From contig JABVXV010000460.1 of assembly GCA_013365325.1 (NCBI GenBank), positions 1-38,810 of the forward strand: DNA of 38,810 bases, written 5' to 3'. A program made the translations under genes and the position numbers. Shown piece by piece: positions 1 through 10,670 of this stretch. The number at the start of each line of letters is the position of its first letter. Within the stretch, counting starts at the first letter, position 1. The DNA is from Dipetalonema caudispina. Lineage: Eukaryota > Nematoda > Chromadorea > Rhabditida > Onchocercidae. The notes under the pieces are model-generated. The model did not search any database and was not told the DNA's origin. It worked only from the letters and a program-made list of their open reading frames with translations.

Positions 1-205
1 TCCTATAACTCAATATTGATATCTTACTGCACATATCACAGGAAATCCTATAACTCAATATTGATATCTTACTGCACATATCACAGGAAATCCTATAACT
101 CAATATTGATATCTTACTGCACATATCACAGGAAATCCTATAACTCAATATTGATATCTTACTGCATATATCACAGGAAATCCTATAACTCAATATTGAT
201 ATGTT
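1..205. repeat. 45-bp tandem repeat (about 4.5 copies, cut by window edge)
   Basis: Copies start at 1, 46, 91, 136 and 181 and are near identical; the fourth has a C-to-T change in the ACTGCACATAT part. Each begins TCCTATAACTCAATATTGAT. Because 45 is a multiple of 3 the array is open in one frame and translates as a repeated 15-residue unit, which I take as a by-product. It probably continues to the left of the window. Confidence 0.95.
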
Positions 206-331
206 AAGAATTTCACATTATAATCTCATAAATATATCATCAATGATTAATTCAAATAGGTATATCATGATTCTCATAAATGTATATCAGTAATTTTGGC
301 TGTATATCTCAGGTATCCTATAAATATCAAT

Positions 332-332
<1 letters not shown>
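206..332. repeat. Decayed copies flanking the 45-bp repeat
   Basis: Fragments such as TATATCTCAGGTATCCTATAA (about 303-322) resemble the junction of the 45-bp unit (CACAGGAAATCCTATAACT), and spaced TATATCA words recur. This looks like an older, diverged edge of the same array. No gene seen. Confidence 0.45.
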
Positions 333-389
<57 letters not shown>

Positions 390-404
390 TATATATATAT
401 ATAA
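333..404. repeat. (AC)26 microsatellite followed by (AT)n
   Basis: Uninterrupted AC dinucleotides from 333 to 384, then TGT and an AT run to about 403. Ordinary microsatellite. Confidence 0.97.
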
Positions 405-1034
405 ACATTGAAAACACTGCTGATGTGGATGTGAATTTATTGTATGAAATGTATTTTCATTTTGTTTACAAAGTTCGAACAAAAAAAAAAAAAAAATAAA
501 GAAATAAAGAAAAAAAAAAAAAAAAAAAAAAAAAATGCCTACATTAAAAGAAAAGGGGAAAAAAAAGAGAGAGAGAAAGAAAAAAAAAAAGAAAGAATTT
601 GGAAATACACTGGTGTATAATTTTTTTTGGAGGGAGAGAGAAAGAAAGAAGGGGAAGAGGGAGGTAGGAAAGGAGGAGGTAAGGAGGTAAGGAAGCGACG
701 AGCAAATGAGAAGTGACCAAATGTGAATTCAATAATTTGTTGGTGGGATAGAAATGAAATGAAAAGAAAAAAAAAAAAAAAAAAAAAGTGGAAAAAGAAA
801 ATGCCCTAATTTCAACGATTGTAAGAAGCATCAGAAAAGCAAAGCGAAGTAAAAAAGAAAAAAAAAAAAAAAGAAATTTGAAAATAACCGAATAGAATTT
901 CTATGGTAAATTATTATTGTTGTAGATGAAATTATTGAAAAAATAAAAAAAATTAAAAAAAAAAAGGAAAAAAAAAAAACCTAAAATGATATATTGACAT
1001 TATTGTTGTTGTTGTCGTTTTTTTCTTGTTTGAT
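405..1034. other. Poly(A) and purine-rich low-complexity region
   Basis: A runs at about 481-496, 511-535, 767-787 and 857-872 alternate with GA-rich sequence (540-720). Open frames here only translate homopolymers. Nothing coding seen. Confidence 0.8.
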
Positions 1035-1054
1035 TCATTTTAGCAAAAACATTA

Positions 1055-1170
1055 TCTCCCGGAATAATCTTAATGAAAAAAAACATCTCGGGAAATTTAT
1101 GAGATAATAGAAGTCTCTTCTTTTCAATCAATCTTTCTTCATTCCTGTAAATTATATTTCCCGGGAAATA
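1055..1170. promoter_or_regulatory. Cluster of CCCGG palindromic elements
   Basis: A perfect 16-bp palindrome TATTTCCCGGGAAATA at 1155-1170, with related half-sites TCTCCCGGAA (1055-1064) and TCTCGGGAAAT (1086-1096). Three GC-cored sites within 116 bp of otherwise AT-rich DNA suggest binding sites, but the factor is unknown and the functional reading is inference. Confidence 0.35.
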
Positions 1171-1269
1171 AGAATTTCATCGTTATCATAGCTATATCGT
1201 TTTAGCTTTATGAGCATTAACATCTTTGTCGTTATCGTTGTTATTTATTATTGTTGTTGTCATTGTCCT

Positions 1270-1411
1270 TATTTGGGATGGGGACGGGGATGAGGACGAG
1301 AACGGATACGGTGACGGGGACAAAGGTGAGGAACAGGTATGAGAGACGGGGGACAGAGGACAAGGACGGGGGACAAGGGACGAGGAAGAGCGGAAGGAAA
1401 GGGAAAGATCA
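1270..1411 (+). repeat. G-rich minisatellite-like tract (GGGGAC/GGACGA units)
   Basis: Irregular repeats of GGGGAC, GGACGA, GGTGAG and GGACAA with several GGG and GGGG runs, all on the + strand. It is open for 60 codons from 1251 as an Arg/Thr/Gly-rich peptide, but composition and repeat structure argue against a protein. Potential to form G-quadruplex on the + strand. Confidence 0.7.
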
Positions 1412-2240
1412 ATCTAATGCTATCTATGTATAATATGTAAATATAACGAAATGACCCCTTTGCTTAAACCTTCCTATACTATCGTTTTCCATAACCTCTA
1501 AATGTATTTTATTTATTATTTTCTTTTTATTTTTGTCCCTAATCTTTTTTTCATTTCTCTTCTTCTCATTCCTATAATCATTTATCATCTTTTCCTAACT
1601 TTTCATCACTAACTTTAAAGTTAATTATTTTATTACTATAATAAGAATTTCAAATTTTGAAATTCTCTTTCCATTAAATACTCTCATTTAAATTACTTTT
1701 TTTTTTTTCTCATTAATAATCATTCATTATATTCTTTACCATATTACCTATTCGTTTTAATTCTCATTGAAACATATAGCATTTCAGTTTATCTATCATC
1801 GTCTACATTTCTCTTCAAATACTGTAGTTGATCCATACACCTTTTATGTATGAAAGAAAAGAGAGAGGGAAGGAAAGAGAGAGAGAGAGAGAGAAAGAGG
1901 AAGAGAGAATGAGAAAGGTGGACTTTGGATAATAAAAATGGCCGATATAATAGGTCGAGATAGCCAAAAGCAAACCAAAAGAGACAATTTAAAATAGAGA
2001 GAAAAAAAAAAAAAAAAAAAAAAAAGGAAAAGGAGAAAATGGGAAAAAAAAAAAAAAAAAAAAAAAAACCCTAAAATTATAAGGTTACAAGACTACAAAG
2101 AGACAGAGAAACAGAGAGAGAGAGAGAGAGAAAGAGAGAATAAAGTATCCCATCACAAATTTCATCTTTCATCTGGGCTACTGGGCTTTTATGAATTATG
2201 GTACATCATCTATGTATGGATATGTACCACCTATTTTTAA
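1412..2240. other. No gene seen; low-complexity
   Basis: AT-rich DNA with GA tracts (about 1855-1915 and 2100-2140) and A runs (about 2003-2024 and 2046-2068). No splice-flanked coding segment recognised. Confidence 0.7.
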
Positions 2241-2337
2241 TATGTGTATGTGTATGTGTATGTATGTATGTATGTATGTATGTATGTATGTGTCCGTCTG
2301 TCTATATCTGTAATGAATATTTTGTAAGGAAATAGTA

Positions 2338-2375
<38 letters not shown>
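2241..2375. repeat. (TATG)n microsatellite and A36 homopolymer
   Basis: TGTATG/TATG units at 2241-2292, then an uninterrupted run of 36 A at 2340-2375. No coding content. Confidence 0.95.
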
Positions 2376-2376
<1 letters not shown>

Positions 2377-2780
2377 ATAGGAAAAACACAATTAAAAATG
2401 GGTACCCTTTTTTTTTTTTTTTTCCTTATCGACCCCTTTCATATCTTTCCTTTTCTTCCTTTTACAATATTATATATATGCCTAACCTCTTTTTAGTATG
2501 TTGAGATGATTGAATAGCTGATGCTATAATAAATCGACACTACTACTACTATTTTATTGTTTTCTAAATTATTGATTATTATTTCTTTTTTTTTTTTTTT
2601 TTTTTCTTCTCTTACTTTTTACATCATATACATAGATACTCATTAATTAATTAATTAAGTTATACATATATCCATGTACATATATATTCTTAACTATTAT
2701 ATATATATATGTAATCAAATTATACTATTTATAAGTATTTCTTTATCGTATGAATCATAATCATAAATACATTATTATGT
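2376..2780. other. No gene seen
   Basis: AT-rich sequence with T runs (about 2408-2423 and 2586-2605), a short ACT triplet repeat and a TTAA repeat near 2645. Nothing coding. Confidence 0.7.
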
Positions 2781-2792
2781 TATATATGTATG

Positions 2793-2858
<66 letters not shown>
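2781..2858. repeat. (TA)n-(TG)n compound microsatellite
   Basis: TATG/TA units continuing as TA dinucleotides to about 2836, then TG dinucleotides to 2858. A further (TA)n lies at about 2908-2928. Confidence 0.95.
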
Positions 2859-5083
2859 GTGTATGTGCAGACATATAGCGAGTATTAAATATCCTTTCGT
2901 CGATATATGTATATATATATATATATATTTTATACGTATAGAGATAAATATATTATACATATAATTACAAAGATTATGCTACTACTGTTAATATTTTAAC
3001 GAACAAATAGGTTCAATTTGAATTTGACCTTTGAGCTCTGACCTTTATCGTTAATCACTATTTATATCCCGTAATCCTTTTGTTGTAAACATGTGAATTT
3101 TCTCTAATCTTTTTTTTTTTTTTCCTCATTCTCTTAAAATCACCAAAGAATTTAATTAGTAACCATTTAGATGGATTTAATTATTCATAATTATTGAACA
3201 ATTGCATAGGATACAGTTACATTATTAATAAATAGATGAAATATTAGACGATAATATATCATTTAAATTAATACCATCATTTATTTTATCATCACTGGGG
3301 ATGGGTAAAAATGAAAAATTAATTAGTTTAGAAATTTAGACGAAAAAAAGGAAGAAAGAATAAAACGGTTATGAAATTATTGTATGCAAAAAGGATTTTT
3401 TTTTTTTTCATGTAGATAAAATTTCAAAAAGAGAAAATTAACAGATTGAAGATTTTTCATACAAATGCATATTTTTGGAAAGTTTCCGGATGATGATATC
3501 TATTATAAAAATTGAACATTCTATCCTTCAAACTTATCAACATATCGATAAAATCATTTGCGGGAATATCACATATTAACACTGATAATAGCATTGAGAA
3601 TTGAAAATTCAAGAATGATTTATGAATTATCCAATATTTATGAATAGCAAAAAAGCAATGATTTTGTAATTTAAAAGCTAAAATGAATTAAAAGTAGTTT
3701 TTGTGTTAAAATAGAAGATTTAAAATTTTGTAGTGAGTTTTAATCTTTTAAAATATGACTAGCTGTATACTTCGATATATGCTATAAAATTCAGGCAATA
3801 ATACCTTTTTCCCAATGGTGTACTCTAAGATGAAAAGGTCGGGAAATGGAAAATTTTAAAAAGAAATACTCCTTTCTTTCCTTTTTTTTTTTTTTCTCGG
3901 TTTTTCTCGAAGGAAATTATCATCTTTCTAAAGATTATGGCTAACTAATTTTTAATTAACAATCTAAAATTAAACAAACTTGAAAAAGTAACAAAGAAAA
4001 AACCCCGGGATACCATTTATTTATCTTTTCACAATCATTTAATTTTCTTCCTTTAGGCCTGTATGAATTTTTATCTTAATTTTCCTTTCCCTCTCTACCT
4101 TCTCCTCTCAATCCCCCACTTTCCCATTTACCTTCCTCTCTCTCTTTTTTTTTTTCTAATTTCAAATTTGATTTCGTCGACATTTGTATTTGAATCAGAT
4201 AGATGAGAGGGAAAGGTAAACTTTTGTAAATGAGTTCAATTCTTCCATCCGTTAAAAAGGCAATTTTTGATTGTGGGTTTTCTTTTTCGCCTAAAATCGA
4301 TTGTGAATTAGGGAAGATATCTGTGAAAATGAAGAAATTTCGGAATGAAAATGAATGCTTCACTTAATTGGTATTGAGGAAGAAGAATGAATTATTCCGA
4401 AATATTTTACAAAATATGAAATATTACAGTAAGAATTACAGTTCCATGAATCAAAATCTTATCAACATGTCATTACTTCATCAATTATCATCAATAAATG
4501 AACTGTTTATTAGCTACAGTGGAAAATTTATCATATCCTAATATAAATGAATTAAGATATTAGTAGCAACATTTGACAATTATCAAATATTGTCAGAATT
4601 GCTTCATTTATTCATTGATGAATTTTTAATCAACTAAAAAATAATGGAATTTTTTTTCTATAACAAAAGAGAGAGAGAGAGAGAGAGAAAGAGAAAAAAA
4701 AAAAAAAGAAAAAAGCTTTCTATTTAAGCTATTTAGAATCCTTCTAAATATGCCATTCTATGCAACAAATAATTGATAAGGTTTTTAGTATTAAAATGTT
4801 AAAACAATGAAGAGAGTTAATGGTAAAAGTAGAAATGATTCGATTCTCTAACATAGAAAGATACAAGGAAGAGAGAGGGAGAGAGGGACGAGGAAGAGAG
4901 AGAGAGAGAGAGAGGAGAAAAGAAAAAACGCCTATACAAATTGATTTAATGCATTTTATTTTAATTTTCATCTATATGAAAATTAAAGTTATAAATTGAA
5001 ATTTAAAAAAAAAAAAAGAAATTTTAAAAGTATGCTTACTATTCTCTTCATTCGATTAATGATAACAACACATCGATATACCG

Positions 5084-5118
<35 letters not shown>

Positions 5119-5841
5119 ATATATATACAAATACAAATATAAATATAAATATAAATAAATAAGCAGTATATGAATACAGTGTTGATAAATTGGGAAAAAG
5201 GATAAAAATGTATACATAACATTGAGGCAGCTGATTGCACTATAAATATTGTCAATAGATAAATTTATGATTCTTCCTAAAATGTAAATAATTAAACGTT
5301 TCCCTCAATGGCTAATAATAAACAACAAACTTATGCTCGATGATATAATTTTTCGAAGTTTAATTCATTTCATTTAACTTTTTTTTTTTTTCTGAAATAA
5401 ACTAAGTGTGCTTTTTTTTTTCTTCCTTTTTTTTTTTGTAAAAGTATTAATTGCTCGATTAATTTTTTGTTGAAAAAAGAAAGTGAATGATTTAATGAGA
5501 TGATAAGAATTGTTAATTATTTATAATTTTAATGTACTATTAATTTGACTGTTAGTAGAAATTTTAGCCATATAAATTACCTGTTTAATGATGGTAGCTT
5601 TTCGATTGCAAATCGAAAATGAAATAAAGAGGAAAAGAATGATTAATAGTACTTTTATGATTAAATGAATATGATCAAGAGGTGAATGAATAAATGAAAG
5701 AATGAATGAATGAATGAATAAATGAATGAATAGTAGATGGAATGTCCCAAATAACAATTATCCATATCACTTTTAAATTTAAAATTTTAACATTTTTCGT
5801 GAATAATTTTGTATAAAAGGAAATAGTAGAAAGGATGATAG

Positions 5842-5872
<31 letters not shown>

Positions 5873-7249
5873 GGTAAAATGGTAAAAAAGATAAGAGGAG
5901 GTGACGAATTTTAATTTTTCACAATGAATAAACGAAATTATTTCAAATCATCATGTTGTTTAATTTTAATAAAATGGATTTAAACTGATATTATAATAAT
6001 AGTTAAAATAGATCAAAACTTGTAAAATTTTAAAAAGGACATACTACAAATAAATAATGAAAAGAGGATAGCGTCGAAATATAAAGTCCAATGTCCGTCA
6101 CTGTTTAAAAGGAAAAAGGCGAAACTTGTTCCATAATTATTAATACATAGATGGATGGATGGATGGATGGATACGCCCAGGTATATACACCATTCTAATT
6201 CATCCTAAATGCATTATATTATTAATAAAATTTCATTTGAATAACTGTAATATGGATAATACAAATTTCCGGAATTCTTAGTTGATAGCTTAATAAGTTT
6301 TTTTTTTTTTTTTTTTTTTTGAAAAAGTCATAAATGAAAAGAAAGATGAAAAAGGGTGAAGGAGGAGAGAAAAAAAAATTGTATTGCCTTTTTTGGATAT
6401 TAAAAAATTTTCCGAGAATTTATCAATTTAAATTCTATCAAAATATTGACGAGCAATAAGTAAACCAAAATATTTATTCGAAATTTTTTTCGGAGATATA
6501 TTAGAATAAAAAAAAAAAAAAAAAAAAAAAAAAGGAAAGAAAGAGATATTGGTATAATATTTTTTTGTCTTGTCAAAATTTAATAAGGGAAGGATGGAAG
6601 AAAAAGGTAAGAGGAGAAAAGGAAAAAAAAGAGAAAAGAAAACAAAATTTTTGTAAATTAAAATGATAAAATTTAACGAAATTTTTTGAAAAAAATCACA
6701 ATAGAATCCATTCAGCAAGAAATATATATTTATATATTAGAAAGAACCAATCTAAAATTAACGTTATTGGATGCTAAATATTAATAGATATTATCATCAA
6801 TAGGTAGGAAGAAAAAGAAGAAGAAGGAAAAATCAATGAATTACTAACTAAATTTTGAAAAAAAAAAAAAAAAAAATTGAAAAAAAAAAAGGGAAAACTG
6901 GAATAATTAAATAAAAAGGAGAAGGAAAGAAAATAAATGAAGGAAAAAAAAAAATATATATCTATCTATCTATATATATATATATTTATATGTGATGAAA
7001 TGCAACAAAATTTTTCAACGGGATATGAAAAAGGACGGTAAGAGGAAAAAGGAAGAAGGAATGAAAAGGAGGAAAGAGAAGAATGAAAGAGGAGGATGCA
7101 GGAAATTTTAGGAAAGATGAATGATTTATATGAAAAGTGGGCAAAATGATGTATCAGATTTCATTCAATATACCAATGAAAGTCGAGTATGGTCTAATAA
7201 AAATATTTATATGAATATTATTTCCAGGTGGGAGAAGAAAGAGGTATAA
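2859..7249. other. No gene seen; AT-rich region with scattered microsatellites
   Basis: Contains a pyrimidine-rich stretch at about 4080-4157, GA tracts at 4669-4705 and 4866-4922, (TA)n and ATAAAT repeats at 5086-5160, GAAT repeats at 5686-5731, GGAT repeats near 6151-6172, and A or T runs near 5841, 6299, 6510 and 6858. All open frames are low-complexity and lack splice support. Confidence 0.65.
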
Positions 7250-7352
7250 AGGAGGGAGAGAGAGAGAGAGAAGAAGGAGGAAGAGGAGGAGGAGGAAGAA
7301 GAAGAAGAAGAAGAAGTAGAAGAAAGAAGAAAGAAGAAGAAGAAGGAAGAAA
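7250..7352 (+). repeat. Polypurine tract (GA, GGA, GAA repeats)
   Basis: About 100 nt of purine with essentially a single T (7317): GAGAGA, then GGAGGA, then GAAGAA units. Such tracts can form triplex (H-DNA). It marks the right edge of the purine-rich half of the upstream region. Confidence 0.9.
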
Positions 7353-7500
7353 TTTTGCTGTTGTCATTTTTATTTTTCCTTAAAACTAGGCGGGATAAGA
7401 TGGAAAGATTTCAACTTTAGTTCCACCCCAATCTATCCAATCTCATCTGATCTCATCTTATCCTTCCTTCATCCTATTCTTTTCGTCTTTCGGTTAATAT

Positions 7501-7690
7501 TCCATCTATCCATCCATCCATCCATCTATCCATCCATCTATCCATCCATCCATCCATCCATCCAATCCAAACCATTCATCTATCTATCCATCCATCCATC
7601 CATCCATTCGTTCATTCATCTATCCTATTCATTCATTCTTTCATTCATTCATTCATTCATTTATTCATTCATTCATTCATTCGTTCATTT
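7501..7690 (+). repeat. (CATC)n / (ATTC)n tetranucleotide array
   Basis: CCAT/CTAT units at 7501-7610 passing into ATTC units at 7611-7690. On this strand it is pyrimidine-rich, opposite to the purine tract 150 bp upstream. Confidence 0.95.
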
Positions 7691-9251
7691 ATGCTGTTGA
7701 TCTTCAACTATAGGCTAAAAGCATTTGATGGAAGATTAATTTTTCCGTTTCTGTTTTCTTAACACCTCGTCGTCTAAAAATCAATCCTTCTAATACATCA
7801 TATTGTTTATTTGTAATTTTATTGTTGCGAAGTTATTAAATTATTACTAACATATGGATACATATGCGTGTATACGTGTCTGTATGTGTATGTGTGTGTG
7901 TGTGTATGTGTGTACACGTGTATGTAAAGATACGTATGATTATCCAATTTGAATAATTTTTTTTTTTTTTTAGAATTTATTTAAGAAATTTTGATTATCA
8001 TTTTAGTTACACTAATATTCTTATATTCTATTATAGGATAAAAAAGATATTTAAAATTTCGAAATATTTCAATTTTTATTTCATCAAAATTTAGCTAAAA
8101 TTTTTTTTTTCTTTTGTATCTTCCCTTAATCATTGCATTAATATTTTTATTGACAGATATTATTTAAACGTCGGAAAAAAAAAAAAAAAATGATACGATA
8201 TTTTATAAAGCAAACGATATCAGTGTGCACACACACATACATACACACATATATATATATATATATACATACATGCCCATATTTCTTTCAATTACAGTAT
8301 CCAATGCAAGAATCCAATACAAGAAGAACGTATTCGTAAACTACCAATATGACAAGTCATAATAATGTAATGTAATAATTATTATATTATTATTATTGCA
8401 AAAAGAAAAGAAGAAAAAAAACTTTAATTGCAAAAAAAAAATCGATTTTTTAAAAATTTTTTCTAAGCAATTTTAAGAAAAACAAAAATTAATTGAAAAT
8501 TTTTTATACAAATTAGTTGAATGTTTATAACAAATAACAAAAATATCATTTGACCTAATTGGATTATCATTTTTGTGGAATGTATATATTTCGTTGTTAA
8601 TAATGATTACATTATTGATTGATGCAATATTTCTTTTTAAATGATTAATTAAATTAAATATTGTTAGCAATTTTGTTTTGAAAAAGGTACTATACATCTT
8701 CAACAATCCGTCAAGAAAGACTAATGTGATATATAGGAGGATCGAATGATTGTTAAGGCAAAGAAGACAAGATAGATAAATAAATAGATATAAATATTTT
8801 CCTCCCCCCCCCTCTCCTCCTGAACAGAGACTGATGACATTTATTATTGGACTAAAAGGAATTACTTACTGTATATGACATATTTATAATGAGCTAAAAA
8901 AGAAATCGTTTACTGTATCTTTGTAATTTGTAATTATGATTATTTGTTTTGACTGTTACTACATTATTTTGCAATTATCATCAATTTCCTTTTTTTCTTT
9001 TCCCCTTTTTTCTCTCCTTTTTTTTTTTTTTTTTTTTGTTCTTTTTAACTGGCAAATAAGAAGAAAGCGAAAGCAAAAAAAAAAAAAAAAAAAAAAGCTA
9101 TCATCCATTTTTATTTGGATGCAACGTTTTCAACATGGATCATCAATAATTTATTACCAGCTGTAAAACTGATTTAGGAACTTTTTCATTTTCACGGAAG
9201 GTGAAGACAAAGAAGGAACGAATTGTGTTACTACGAGACAAACTGTAAATC

Positions 9252-9252
<1 letters not shown>
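7691..9252. other. No gene seen
   Basis: AT-rich with (TG)n near 7880-7925, (CA)n-(TA)n near 8226-8270, a C9 run near 8805-8813, and a T/A homopolymer pair near 9020-9095. Nothing coding recognised. Confidence 0.65.
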
Positions 9253-9283
<31 letters not shown>

Positions 9284-9418
9284 TATTATTGTTATTATTA
9301 CCATCATTCTGTTCACCTTCACTGTTATTATCGATATTATCCTTATTATTATTACACTATTATTATTCTTATTGCTGTTATCATCAACATCAAAATTATC
9401 ATCATCATCATCATCATC
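9253..9418 (+). repeat. (ATT)n / (ATC)n trinucleotide repeat
   Basis: Imperfect ATT triplets from 9253, interrupted near 9301-9330, ending in TCA/ATC triplets (about 9398-9418). It directly precedes a short, less AT-rich segment (9419-9490). Confidence 0.9.
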
Positions 9419-9714
9419 GGCTGCAACAGCAACAGTAGTAGCAGTATCGCGGAAGTCCCATATACATGTCGCAACGGGTCCGTCTTCTATAATTTTTTTT
9501 TTTTTTTTTTTTTTCATTTTCCGAACTTAGAGTTAATTACTCTCTTAATACACTTCGTCAATTTTTTTAATTATATTACTCTCCTTAAAGCATTAACCAT
9601 TTTTTTTTTTTTTATTGCTATGATAGTATGATTGGCTAAGAAGAGCCTTTTCCATTTTTGACACATTTATTTATTTAACTGTTCTTCTTTATACATTTAT
9701 ATCAATAATAATAG

Positions 9715-10310
9715 CAAAGTATACTGTACTAACTTCAGAAATTTTACTGTATGTATATAGTTATGTAACTGTACTGTATTGATTTCCTATTCATTATTAT
9801 TAAAGAATTTTACTTTGTTCTTTATATAAATTAAATTTCCTCTTTTTATACTTTATTTTTTGTTTCGTAACCTTTTTAAATTTATCATATTTTAATGGGA
9901 TCATCTTTTTCTTCTTTTTTTCAACCGTTTTCTTTTTAAAATTCTTTCTTCATAAATAAAAGAAATGGGATTGAACTTTTTTTTTTTTTTGCAAATTTGT
10001 CTTTAAATTACAATTAAGGAATAATACTCGAAGTATACTGTAGTTAGTTTCATGAATTTTACTGTATACATATGTATAGATTTCAGAAGCATTTTTATTC
10101 CGTTATTTTTTTTCTTTCATTATATAGATTTCCCTTTTTTGCTTTATATTTAGTAATTTATTCAAATTTATCATATTTTAGTGGAGTCATCTTTTTTTTT
10201 TTCACGATTCTCTTTAAAAATTTCTTTGTTAATAAATGAAAGAAATAGAAATAAATTATTTAACAAATTTATTTTTAAATTACATGCAATCATTACTATT
10301 ATTTTCAACT
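9715..10310 (+). repeat. Diverged tandem duplication, two ~300-bp copies
   Basis: Copy 1 about 9715-10020, copy 2 about 10030-10310. Shared words in the same order: AGTATACTGTA; ATTTTACTGTAT; GATTTCC; TTTATCATATTTTA with GGGATCATC versus GGAGTCATC; TTTCTT then AATAAA/AATGAAAGAAAT; and TTTTTAAATTACA. The order is preserved over the whole length although individual positions differ. Confidence 0.75.
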
Positions 10311-10632
10311 AACAGATATCAATTATTATTTTAATTTGCTGTAAATATCGCATTTTAAGCGATAAATGTTTGGTGATATATTTTGTTAATATCAAAATAT
10401 ATTTTATCTTTCTTGTTATCAATTTATTTATATTTCTTTAAAATAATTAGATATCTGGTAGAAAAAGAAATAGAAAAAAATTTTGGTAGTCCATTTTTCC
10501 GTCGTATTATCGACATTTATATTCAACCGATGAAGGTTGTCACCGAAAATGAGCGGATGGAAACAATTTTTCGATAATTTTCGCTTACACCATCATTATT
10601 CCATTTCTAATCGATATTTCATATATATATAA

Positions 10633-10670
<38 letters not shown>

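Noticed and set aside
16..207. 63-codon open frame with a 15-residue repeat
   Set aside because: Product of a 45-bp (multiple of 3) tandem repeat; no start context, splice sites or family resemblance.
9466..9489. ATG followed by TCG CAA CGG (MSQR, as at the start of vertebrate Meis)
   Set aside because: The frame stops after eight codons and GTCCGT is a poor donor; a four-residue match is not evidence.
9143..9517. 124-codon minus-strand frame with poly-Lys, poly-Asp and poly-Ile
   Set aside because: Wholly explained by homopolymers and ATT/ATC triplet repeats.
10383..10577. 64-codon frame with a less AT-rich 3' half
   Set aside because: No known domain, no splice context, first half is ordinary T-rich sequence. 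Not strong enough to call.
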